A stretch of 64,000 nucleotides of DNA from Chitinophaga hostae (lineage in GTDB: Bacteria > Bacteroidota > Bacteroidia > Chitinophagales > Chitinophagaceae), in assembly GCF_018224885.1 (NCBI RefSeq), contig NZ_JAGTXB010000002.1, positions 620,001-684,000 on the forward strand, read 5' to 3'. Below are positions 46,005 to 52,623 of this stretch, piece after piece; within the stretch, counting starts at the first letter, position 1; each line of letters opens with the position of its first letter. Both the position numbers and the translations under genes were made by a program. The notes beneath the pieces were generated by a model. It worked only from the letters and a program-made list of their open reading frames with translations. It had not been told where the DNA came from and did not search any database.

Positions 46005-46112
46005 AAAGCATAAGGGATAAAGCAAAAAGCTATTGAAGCGAATGATTGAGATGAATATTTTTCCGCTCAGATCATTCGCTTCAATAGCTTTTTGCTTTAT
46101 CCCTTATGCTTT
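46005..46112. repeat. Long perfect inverted repeat between convergent genes
   Basis: Perfect 42-bp arms (46005-46046 and 46071-46112) separated by a 24-base centre. Both arms contain GGGATAAAGCAAAAAGCT in the left orientation. The right arm covers the last three codons and stop of the UbiB-family gene. It lies between the desaturase and UbiB genes and would be an extremely stable transcription-end hairpin; short A and T runs occur inside the stem. Much longer than an ordinary terminator. Confidence 0.88.
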
Positions 46113-47435
46113 CAGCTTACCATTAACCAATTCCTGTATTCTCCCGGGACCTGTAATTACATTGGCTTTCAGGTCGCTGAGAATAGAGTATAACCCAAAA
46201 TAGGTGCGGTTTATATAAAGACTGTGCCTGGAGCCACGGGCTACTTTGGAGTCACGGATTTCCTTCATGTTGTACAGCTCATCCATGTAAGCATATATTT
46301 CATTGAAGTATGCTTCATTGCCAAAGTCAAAATTTTCGAGGGTAAATGGCAATGTCAGCAAATCGATCATATGCTGGAAAAGACCGGAGAAGAATTCCAC
46401 TTCTTTAGGGGTATCTGATGGGTGGATCATTTCCAGGTTGGTATAGATCTCATGTCGTCTTTTTTCATCTTTCAGTACTTCCTTATCTACCAGCAGGAAA
46501 TAGTTTACATAAAAATCTTCCGGAATCTCTTTCACACATCCAAAATCAAAAATACCTACGCTGCCATCGGGGCGCATCAGGAAATTGCCGGGGTGAGGAT
46601 CGGCATGTACCTGTTTCAGGCTGTGTACCTGGAACTGGTAGAAATCCCATAATGCCTGGCCTATTTTATTTCGTGCTTCCTGGGTGGGATTGGTGAGTAA
46701 GAATTCTTTCAGATGCAGTCCTTCCAGCCAGTCCATGGTAATGATCCGGTCCGACGACATGTCCGGGTAATACCCGGGGAACTGCAGGTTGGGAATATGG
46801 GCGCATGCCTGGGAGAGTGCTACCGAGCGGCGGAGCTCCAGCTTATAGTCGGTTTCTTCCAGCAGCTTACCTTCTATCTCCTCAAAGTATTTGTCCATAT
46901 CTACTTCGTTCATACCCACGATGCGGATAGCAAAAGGTTTTACGATACGAAGGTCCGATTTTACACTGTTGGCTACACCGGGATACTGGATTTTTACCGC
47001 CAGTATTTTACCATCTTTGGTGGCTTTATGTACCTGGCCTATGGAGGCGGCATTGGACGCCTGCATCTCAAATTTATCGTATAGCTGTGACGGTGATTTG
47101 CCCAGCGTTTTAACAAAGGTATTTACTACCAGCGGTCCGCTCAGCGGGGGAGCGCTGTACTGCGACATCGCAAATTTTTCGGTATAGGCCTTGGGGAGCA
47201 TTCCTTTGTCCATACTCAGCATTTGGGCCACTTTCAGGGCGCTGCCTTTCAGGTTGCTCAGGGTATCGTAAATATCAGCGGCATTGTCCTGGTGTAGTTC
47301 TTCCTTTGTAGTGGAAGGATCCATCAGTTTGCGCGTGTAGTGTTTGATATAGTTGGTACCTACCTTAAGTCCGGTCGTAACGAATTTGCCTGCCCTTTCC
47401 ACCTTGGAGGTGGGTATATTGGATTGCTCTTTCAT
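46104..47435 (-). CDS. UbiB/AarF (ABC1)-family atypical kinase
   Basis: 443 aa. Family hallmarks: the A-rich loop ASNAASIGQVHKA, the catalytic lysine in ILAVKIQYPG, HADPHPGNFL with metal-binding residues, and the IFDFGC motif. The N-terminal KxGQ motif is altered to KVAQ (in SALKVAQMLSMDKG), which is unusual because that motif restrains the family's activity. Relatives in E. coli and eukaryotes support quinone biosynthesis; many Bacteroidota members have unknown roles. It follows the TetR-type gene by five bases and is surely co-transcribed. Its 3-prime end is inside the long inverted repeat. Confidence 0.9.
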   Translation of the reverse strand: MKEQSNIPTSKVERAGKFVTTGLKVGTNYIKHYTRKLMDPSTTKEELHQDNAADIYDTLSNLKGSALKVAQMLSMDKGMLPKAYTEKFAMSQYSAPPLSGPLVVNTFVKTLGKSPSQLYDKFEMQASNAASIGQVHKATKDGKILAVKIQYPGVANSVKSDLRIVKPFAIRIVGMNEVDMDKYFEEIEGKLLEETDYKLELRRSVALSQACAHIPNLQFPGYYPDMSSDRIITMDWLEGLHLKEFLLTNPTQEARNKIGQALWDFYQFQVHSLKQVHADPHPGNFLMRPDGSVGIFDFGCVKEIPEDFYVNYFLLVDKEVLKDEKRRHEIYTNLEMIHPSDTPKEVEFFSGLFQHMIDLLTLPFTLENFDFGNEAYFNEIYAYMDELYNMKEIRDSKVARGSRHSLYINRTYFGLYSILSDLKANVITGPGRIQELVNGKLKA

Positions 47436-47440
47436 GTTGC

Positions 47441-48067
47441 TTATTTCCGCGTAAATATAAATTTGCCAAAGTCCAGCAGGCTATCCAGTGTATTGGATTT
47501 GATCAGCTGAAAGCTCAGGTTCACCGCTTTTTCAATGGCGGCATCGGTCATCTCGAACTGGTTGCTGGTATCATCCAGCCAGTATTTGAGCACAAACAGG
47601 GCCTGCAGCCAGAAACCGTGCACATATTGATCAGAGATGTATTTTCTTTCCTTGATTTCGCTGGACTGGTATCCTTCTTTTACCAGGTCGCTTACATAGC
47701 TGTTGAATGCGTGGCGGAATGTTTCCAGCTTATTGCGGTAAAAGTCCGGCAACCGGAAATGTTTGCGCTGTAAGAGCAGATAGCTGCGGTCTTCTTTCAG
47801 TTTCTGTACCCAGAGAAAATAAAATGCCAGCAGTTTTTCCTGCGCATTGTATTGCTGATATACTTCATCTGCCTGCAGCTGTTCCAGCGTTTGCTGGAAG
47901 ATGGCTAACCAGATGTCTTTTTCTACAGCTTCCAGTGAACTATATTGTTCGTAAAAGGTCGCTTCCGTGATGTCTACAATTTTGCAGAGCGCATAAACAG
48001 ATACAGGTGCTTTGCCGTTTTCCAGCCAGTACACTTTGTAAGCGTTGCGGATGAGCTGTTTGTCCAT
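47441..48067 (-). CDS. TetR-type transcriptional regulator
   Basis: 208 aa from ATG 48067; the frame continues upstream but MDKQLIRNAYKVYWLENGKAP is the expected helix 1. The helix-turn-helix (about 20-50) includes SVYALCKIVDITEATFYEQYSS, and the rest is an all-helical ligand domain. It is immediately upstream of the UbiB-family gene and probably regulates this pair. A symmetrical TCCGGA-N6-TCCGGA lies at 48101-48118, between a putative promoter and the start, a fitting autoregulatory site. Confidence 0.88.
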   Translation of the reverse strand: MDKQLIRNAYKVYWLENGKAPVSVYALCKIVDITEATFYEQYSSLEAVEKDIWLAIFQQTLEQLQADEVYQQYNAQEKLLAFYFLWVQKLKEDRSYLLLQRKHFRLPDFYRNKLETFRHAFNSYVSDLVKEGYQSSEIKERKYISDQYVHGFWLQALFVLKYWLDDTSNQFEMTDAAIEKAVNLSFQLIKSNTLDSLLDFGKFIFTRK

Positions 48068-48100
48068 GAGAAAAAGTTTTACTATTGTTGAAATGGCCCG

Positions 48101-48118
48101 TCCGGAGCGGGTTCCGGA
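48101..48118. promoter_or_regulatory. Candidate TetR operator
   Basis: Two perfect TCCGGA hexamers separated by six bases form an 18-bp symmetrical site, 33 bases before the TetR start codon and just downstream of the putative -7 box at 48140-48147. TetR proteins usually bind such sites in their own promoter. Unproved. Confidence 0.4.
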
Positions 48119-48139
48119 GGTTAATATTGCGGGCGTATA

Positions 48140-48147
48140 CAAATTTA
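48140..48147 (-). promoter_or_regulatory. Putative -7 box of the TetR-UbiB operon
   Basis: On the minus strand the sequence reads TAAATTTG, a full TAnnTTTG match, 72 bases before the TetR ATG. A TTTATAA stretch lies about 20 bases upstream where the -33 element is expected. Confidence 0.4.
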
Positions 48148-48261
48148 CGTCATGCACTGTTATAAACCCTTTTTTATCCGTCTGCGAAATGTTAAAATCT
48201 ATCGTAAAAGCAATAAAATTGCTATGATAAAAAATGTATACCGGTATTTGAAAAATACCCA

Positions 48262-48269
48262 TATCTTTG
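48262..48269 (+). promoter_or_regulatory. Putative -7 box ahead of a very short frame
   Basis: TATCTTTG matches the consensus exactly. Thirty bases downstream an ATG at 48300 opens an 18-codon frame (to 48356) whose stop lies in the palindrome TTGCCTGATCAGGCAA (48349-48364). It could drive a leader transcript toward rtcB or a small RNA. Confidence 0.35.
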
Positions 48270-48299
48270 CAGCCGAATTCCTTACTCTTCATTTTTAAA

Positions 48300-48356
48300 A
48301 TGCAGGGAATCATGACAGAACATTCACACATATCGCCCCTTTCGCTCATTGCCTGA
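48300..48356 (+). CDS. Possible leader peptide of 18 residues
   Basis: ATG to TGA, encoding MQGIMTEHSHISPLSLIA. It lies 31 bases after a consensus -7 box and its stop codon is within a perfect 16-bp palindrome. I do not recognise the peptide. It may be a leader controlling downstream structure, a relic of a longer gene, or chance; the length allows no firm conclusion. Confidence 0.2.
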   Translation: MQGIMTEHSHISPLSLIA

Positions 48357-48364
48357 TCAGGCAA
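48349..48364. promoter_or_regulatory. Perfect 16-bp palindrome
   Basis: TTGCCTGATCAGGCAA lies 13 bases before a second -7-like box (TACTTTTG, 48377-48384) and about 290 bases before rtcB. It is a candidate dimer-binding site; the protein is unknown. Confidence 0.4.
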
Positions 48365-48376
48365 ACGCAGTGTTTT

Positions 48377-48384
48377 TACTTTTG
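48377..48384 (+). promoter_or_regulatory. Putative -7 box of the rtcB-prfH operon
   Basis: TACTTTTG fits TAnnTTTG. Transcription from here would give a leader of about 265 nt that includes the heptamer-repeat hairpin (48400-48515). The -33 element is not clear. Confidence 0.35.
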
Positions 48385-48399
48385 CATAAGCAGGAAAAA

Positions 48400-48515
48400 T
48401 AGCTTTTAGCAGTTAGCTATTAGCTTTTAGCAGTTGCTATTAGCAATTGGTTGTTAGCAATTAGCTTTAGACACCAGGCAACTACTAAAAGCTAACTGCT
48501 AATAGCTAATAGCTA
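48400..48515. repeat. Heptamer repeats forming an inverted array
   Basis: From 48400 to 48468 ten successive 7-base units follow TAGCNNT (TAGCTTT, TAGCAGT, TAGCTAT and variants; one unit lacks a base and one is TGGTTGT). After a 12-base spacer, five units of the complementary form ANNGCTA run from 48481 to 48515. The two blocks can pair over about 35 bp in several registers. It lies between the divergent TetR and RtcB genes. The rest of this 587-bp gap holds the promoter-like sites listed and a 7-bp hairpin CAGGCAG-AC-CTGCCTG near 48594-48609. Confidence 0.9.
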
Positions 48516-48654
48516 TTTGTTTGCCCCTCAGCGTTGCCGCGAAAGCTATTCCGTTACGGAACAATATGCTCATTTAATTATATCATGATCACGCAGGCAG
48601 ACCTGCCTGTGCCGGCATTGTGCGCGCCGGAAAGTCGCACCCAATACACTTTTT

Positions 48655-50055
48655 ATGGGAAGCATAAAAACAAAGGAACTTAGTAAAATAGGTTATACAA
48701 ACGACCAGGCGAGAAGCCTCGTTATCAATATTATCTCCAGGCATTTCAAACATCATAGCAAGCCGGAGATCATCGAATTATTAACAAACATAAAATCGGA
48801 TCCGGCAAAATACCGGGCGGATGAAGTGTTAGGCAAAATTGCGGACACTTTCCTGGATGAACCGGTGGAGTGTAATTTCCAGTCTTATGATTTACTGGAG
48901 AAAACAGGACAGCTGAAAATATACGGCGCCAAAGAAATAGAACGTTCTGCCAAACAACAGATGGAACTGGCCATGTCTTTGCCGGTAACGGTACAAGGCG
49001 CTTTAATGCCGGATGCACATACCGGTTACGGCTTACCTATCGGCGGCGTACTGGCTACCCAAAATGCTGTGTTGCCATTTGCGGTGGGCGTAGACATTGG
49101 TTGCCGCATGGCGCTTACCATCCTGGATGAAGGAGAAAGTTTCTTAAAACGTTTTTCACACCAGGTGAAAGTAGCGTTGAAAGACTATACGCACTTTGGT
49201 ATGGAAGGCGGACTGGCGTTTTCACAGGAACATGCTGTATTAGACAGCCCCGTGTTCCAGTTTACGGAACTGTTGAAAAAGTTACAGGCCAAAGCGGCGC
49301 GGCAGTTAGGATCATCCGGTAGCGGGAATCACTTTGTGGAATTTGGGTTAATAGAACTGTATGAAGACAATGCCCTGCAGTTACCTCCCAAAAAATACCT
49401 GGCGTTGCTGTCGCATTCCGGCAGCCGGGGATTGGGCGCTAATATTGCGCAGCACTACACCCGTATTGCCATGGATACCTGTAAACTGCCAAAGTCGGCG
49501 CAGCAGCTGGCCTGGCTGGATATGAACAGTGAAGCAGGACAGGAATACTGGCTGTCGATGAACCTGGCCGGCGATTACGCCAAAGCCTGTCACGACCGCA
49601 TCCATGCCAATCTCACCAAAGCGCTCGGTTTGCAGGCGCTGGCCAAAGTGGAAAACCATCACAATTTTGCCTGGGAAGATACCCTGGCAGATGGTCGCGC
49701 AGTGATTGTTCACCGCAAAGGAGCTACGCCCGCGCATGCCGGTGAAATGGGCATCATTCCAGGCAGCATGTGCACCGCCGCTTACCTCGTAAAAGGCAAA
49801 GGAGTAGACAACGCGTTGTATTCCGCTTCACATGGTGCAGGCAGGGCTATGAGCCGTAAAAGAGCCAAAGAAAACATGACCGTATCCGGTTTAAAGAAAA
49901 TGCTGTCCGGCGCAGGCGTTACCCTGATCGGTGGCAGCGTGGAAGAAAACCCCCTCGCATATAAAAACATCGAAGATGTGATCAATGCGCAGCAGGATTT
50001 AGTAGATATAGAAGGCAGGTTTATGCCCGCCATTGTAAGAATGAATAAAGACTAA
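48655..50055 (+). CDS. rtcB: RtcB-family RNA ligase (PrfH-linked type)
   Basis: 466 aa. Key motifs of RtcB: PDAHTGYGLPIGGVLAT, GVDIGCRMAL with the metal-binding Cys, GSSGSGNHFVEFG, HSGSRGLGANIA, HRKGATPAHAGEMGIIPGS, and the guanylylated histidine H393 in SHGAGRAMSR. RtcB joins RNA 2-prime,3-prime-cyclic phosphate or 3-prime-phosphate ends to 5-prime-OH ends using GTP and manganese. The next gene, four bases on, is the release-factor-like PrfH, marking this as an RtcB2-type enzyme. Such pairs are known to repair ribosomal RNA cut by ribotoxins. A structured leader with heptamer repeats precedes it. No RtcA or RtcR is nearby. Confidence 0.95.
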   Translation: MGSIKTKELSKIGYTNDQARSLVINIISRHFKHHSKPEIIELLTNIKSDPAKYRADEVLGKIADTFLDEPVECNFQSYDLLEKTGQLKIYGAKEIERSAKQQMELAMSLPVTVQGALMPDAHTGYGLPIGGVLATQNAVLPFAVGVDIGCRMALTILDEGESFLKRFSHQVKVALKDYTHFGMEGGLAFSQEHAVLDSPVFQFTELLKKLQAKAARQLGSSGSGNHFVEFGLIELYEDNALQLPPKKYLALLSHSGSRGLGANIAQHYTRIAMDTCKLPKSAQQLAWLDMNSEAGQEYWLSMNLAGDYAKACHDRIHANLTKALGLQALAKVENHHNFAWEDTLADGRAVIVHRKGATPAHAGEMGIIPGSMCTAAYLVKGKGVDNALYSASHGAGRAMSRKRAKENMTVSGLKKMLSGAGVTLIGGSVEENPLAYKNIEDVINAQQDLVDIEGRFMPAIVRMNKD

Positions 50056-50059
50056 TATT

Positions 50060-50674
50060 ATGGAACAGGCAATTATACAGATCACCTCCGGCCGCGGCCC
50101 TGCAGAATGTTGCAGGGTAGTGGCCAGGGTACAGGAACTCATCATTAAACAAGCCAGGGCGGCATCTATCGACATACAGGTGCTCGAAAATATAAAAGGC
50201 GATATCAACGGCACACTGCTGTCGGCCACGCTGTTGGCCAAAGGCAGCCAGTTGCCCGCACTCATCAAAGAATGGGAAGGCACTATTCAATGGGTGGCAA
50301 CAAGCCCCTACCGTAAAATGCACAAACGTAAAAATTGGTTTGCAGGTGTAACGGTTTTCGATGTGAAAAAGCAGTTGCAATGGAATCCGAAAGACGTGGT
50401 ACTGGAAACCTGCCGCGCTGCAGGGCCTGGCGGGCAGCATGTCAACAAAGTGGAAACAGCCGTTCGCGGTACACACCGGCCCAGTGGTTTACAGGTGCTG
50501 GCGATGGACAGCCGTTCCCAGTTACAGAATAAACAGTTGTGTCTTGAACGCCTCGCGGCAAAGTTCCTGGCGTGGCAAACGGGATTGCTGATGAGCCAGC
50601 AGCAAAGCCGGTGGCAGGAACATAATGAACTGGAAAGAGGAAAGGCAGTGAAAGTGATCAGGGAGCGGTTGTAA
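50060..50674 (+). CDS. prfH: RtcB-linked peptide chain release factor homologue PrfH
   Basis: 204 aa, shorter than RF1/RF2 because the N-terminal helical and codon-recognition parts are reduced. The catalytic GGQ is at residues 124-126 in GPGGQHVNKVETAVR; a basic C-terminal tail (ERGKAVKVIRERL) follows. PrfH is known to release peptides from ribosomes whose decoding centre is damaged, so that RtcB2 can reseal the 16S rRNA. Starts four bases after rtcB in the same operon. Complete and apparently functional. Confidence 0.93.
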   Translation: MEQAIIQITSGRGPAECCRVVARVQELIIKQARAASIDIQVLENIKGDINGTLLSATLLAKGSQLPALIKEWEGTIQWVATSPYRKMHKRKNWFAGVTVFDVKKQLQWNPKDVVLETCRAAGPGGQHVNKVETAVRGTHRPSGLQVLAMDSRSQLQNKQLCLERLAAKFLAWQTGLLMSQQQSRWQEHNELERGKAVKVIRERL

Positions 50675-50745
50675 AGTCTTTACTCCCTGGCAAAAGAAAA
50701 AATTGCTATTTTTATAGCATCTGCCGGATATCAACCAACTACCAC

Positions 50746-51306
50746 GTGGAGGATCAAAGTGACATAGCGCTATTAAAACGACTGCAACAGGCTGATGAAG
50801 CGGCTTACACCGAAATATTTCATCGATACTGGGAAAAATTGTACGCCATCGCGTATAACCGTTTGCGTATACGCACGGCTGCGGAAGACGTAGTGCAAGA
50901 GGTATTGGCCAGTCTCTGGGTGCGGAAAGATGTGCTTGAAATACGCCATCTTTCCGGCTACCTGGCCACCGCTACCCGCTACGCCGTATTCCGGCAGATC
51001 AGCCGCTTATTGCCCGATCAGCCACTTGATAACCCGGATGTAGTGCGGCAGCTGGTGGAAGATCCGGATATGAGCCACCTCGATTTCTGTCGTTTGCAGG
51101 AAAGACTGGGTGTGGAAATTGCCGGTCTGCCGGAAAAATGCCGCCTCGTTTTTTTATACAGTCGCCGCGAACAGTATAGCAATAAAGAAATTGCCGCCGC
51201 CATGCAGCTGTCGGAAAAAACCGTAGAAGCCCATCTCACCAAGGCATTGAAGCATTTGCGTCTGCGTTTGAAAGACGTATATCCCTACCTTTCTTTCCTT
51301 CTCTGA
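50746..51306 (+). CDS. ECF (FecI-type) RNA polymerase sigma factor
   Basis: 186 aa from a GTG at 50746 (MEDQSDIALLKRLQQADE); no upstream ATG is in frame. Region 2 (about 20-85: FHRYWEKLYAIAYNRL, AEDVVQEVLASLWVR) and region 4 (about 120-175: GLPEKCRLVFLYSRREQYSNKEIAAAMQLSEKTVEAHLTKAL) are complete. Together with the FecR-like anti-sigma (54 bases downstream) and the STN-bearing SusC it should form a trans-envelope signalling chain that senses substrate binding at the outer membrane and activates the sus-like genes 52624-59473. Confidence 0.94.
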   Translation: MEDQSDIALLKRLQQADEAAYTEIFHRYWEKLYAIAYNRLRIRTAAEDVVQEVLASLWVRKDVLEIRHLSGYLATATRYAVFRQISRLLPDQPLDNPDVVRQLVEDPDMSHLDFCRLQERLGVEIAGLPEKCRLVFLYSRREQYSNKEIAAAMQLSEKTVEAHLTKALKHLRLRLKDVYPYLSFLL

Positions 51307-51360
51307 AAATTTTTTTGACCCGGACTAAGGGTAGCAACCCTATTTCTGTACTCTACTATT

Positions 51361-52485
51361 ATGCAGCATTTAAAAGACCTGATCCAACGTTATCTGAAAG
51401 GCAACGCCACGCCCGAAGAAACCGGTGCGCTGAATGAGTGGTACGATAGCTTCGACGACAGTGAGGTATCCCTGCCGCTGGAGCCGGGAGAAGATCGTCA
51501 GCAGCTGGAACAGCGTTTACTGAACAGGCTGCGGCCTGCCATGCAGCCGGTACGGGCTCAAAAACCTTTTTACCGGCGTTATGCGGCGGCGGCAACTGTG
51601 GCTGTACTGGTAGCCGCTGCGGGAATAGCAGTACTGCAACACCGGAACGCATCTCCCCCAAAAAATATAATTGCTACGCATCCTGCCACGAAAGAAGTGC
51701 TTCCTGCCAATAAAAAAGCAATGCTCACGCTGGGCGATGGCAGCACCATTGCGCTGGATGATGTGGCCAACGGTGCCCTTGGGAAACAGGGAGGCGCCAG
51801 GGTGGTTAAAAATACAGGCGGACAGCTCTCTTACGAGGCTGATCATGCAGGCGGAGAGGCCGTGTATAATACCCTCACGGTGCCCCGTGGTGGTCAATAC
51901 CAGGTGGTGTTGCCGGATGGCTCCAAAGTATGGCTCAACTCCGCTTCTTCATTGCGTTACCCTACTGCCTTCAATGGCGCGGAAAGAAAAGTAATCCTGC
52001 AGGGGCAGGCCTATTTTGAAATAGCCGGAAAAGCTGCTCAGCCTTTTAAAGTACAGGCCAATGAAATGGAGGTAGTGGTACTGGGCACACGGTTCGATAT
52101 GATGGCCTATGCGGATGAACCTACTATCAATGCTACCTTATTAGATGGAAAAATAAAAGTACAGGATAAGATCCTGCGGCCCGGTCAACAGGCGGTGCTG
52201 GCACTTGCCGGGCATCAGCTTACCATTGGCGAAGCCGATGTAAATAAAATTATGGCCTGGAAGAATGGCCTCTTCGTGTTTAATAATATGGACCTTCCTA
52301 CCATCCTGCGGGAAATAGTCCGCTGGTACGATGTGGAAATTGTATACCAGGCTACACCCGGCAAAGAGCTGTATGGTGGAGGGATCAGCCGGAATCTTAA
52401 TTTATCAGCCGTGTTGCACGTACTCGAGGAAAACGGAACCAACCACTTTAAAACAGATGGGAACAAAGTAATTGTATTACCATAA
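51361..52485 (+). CDS. FecR-family anti-sigma factor
   Basis: 374 aa, inner-membrane, one helix near residues 74-93 (ATVAVLVAAAGIAVL). The cytoplasmic N-terminal part (1-70) should hold the sigma factor. The periplasmic FecR domain (about 180-285: LTVPRGGQYQVVLPDGSKVWLNSASSLRYP, RKVILQGQAYFEI, VVVLGTRFDMMAY) is followed by a DUF4974 secretin-like C-terminus (about 295-370: FVFNNMDLPTILREIVRWYDVEI) that contacts the SusC STN domain. Follows the sigma gene closely and precedes SusC by 138 bp. Confidence 0.94.
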   Translation: MQHLKDLIQRYLKGNATPEETGALNEWYDSFDDSEVSLPLEPGEDRQQLEQRLLNRLRPAMQPVRAQKPFYRRYAAAATVAVLVAAAGIAVLQHRNASPPKNIIATHPATKEVLPANKKAMLTLGDGSTIALDDVANGALGKQGGARVVKNTGGQLSYEADHAGGEAVYNTLTVPRGGQYQVVLPDGSKVWLNSASSLRYPTAFNGAERKVILQGQAYFEIAGKAAQPFKVQANEMEVVVLGTRFDMMAYADEPTINATLLDGKIKVQDKILRPGQQAVLALAGHQLTIGEADVNKIMAWKNGLFVFNNMDLPTILREIVRWYDVEIVYQATPGKELYGGGISRNLNLSAVLHVLEENGTNHFKTDGNKVIVLP

Positions 52486-52532
52486 AAGAGATAAAGAAAA
52501 CGTATGAAATAAATTGTTGAACAATGGAAAAA

Positions 52533-52557
52533 CCGGAGGTGGTGACAACACCCCCGG
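52533..52557 (+). promoter_or_regulatory. Leader hairpin before susC
   Basis: A 9-bp stem CCGGAGGTG/CACCCCCGG with one mismatch and a 7-base loop GTGACAA lies in the 138-bp gap between FecR and SusC. It has no T-tract, so it is more likely an RNA leader structure or attenuator than a terminator. I recall similar leaders before Chitinophaga SusC genes but cannot confirm here. Confidence 0.4.
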
Positions 52558-52623
52558 CTATAGTCCAGCATCCTGTAAGATCGGTCGAATGATCATTTAA
52601 GAATTCTAAACCTTATTAAAAGT

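Noticed and set aside
48068..48364. N-terminal extension of the TetR gene to 307 residues
   Set aside because: The extra 99 residues have no TetR-like content and would cover a promoter-like box and symmetrical site; ATG 48067 gives a normal-length protein.
50704..50719. Hairpin TGCTAT-TTTT-ATAGCA as terminator of rtcB-prfH
   Set aside because: Only six AT-rich pairs and no T-tract after it; too weak to claim.
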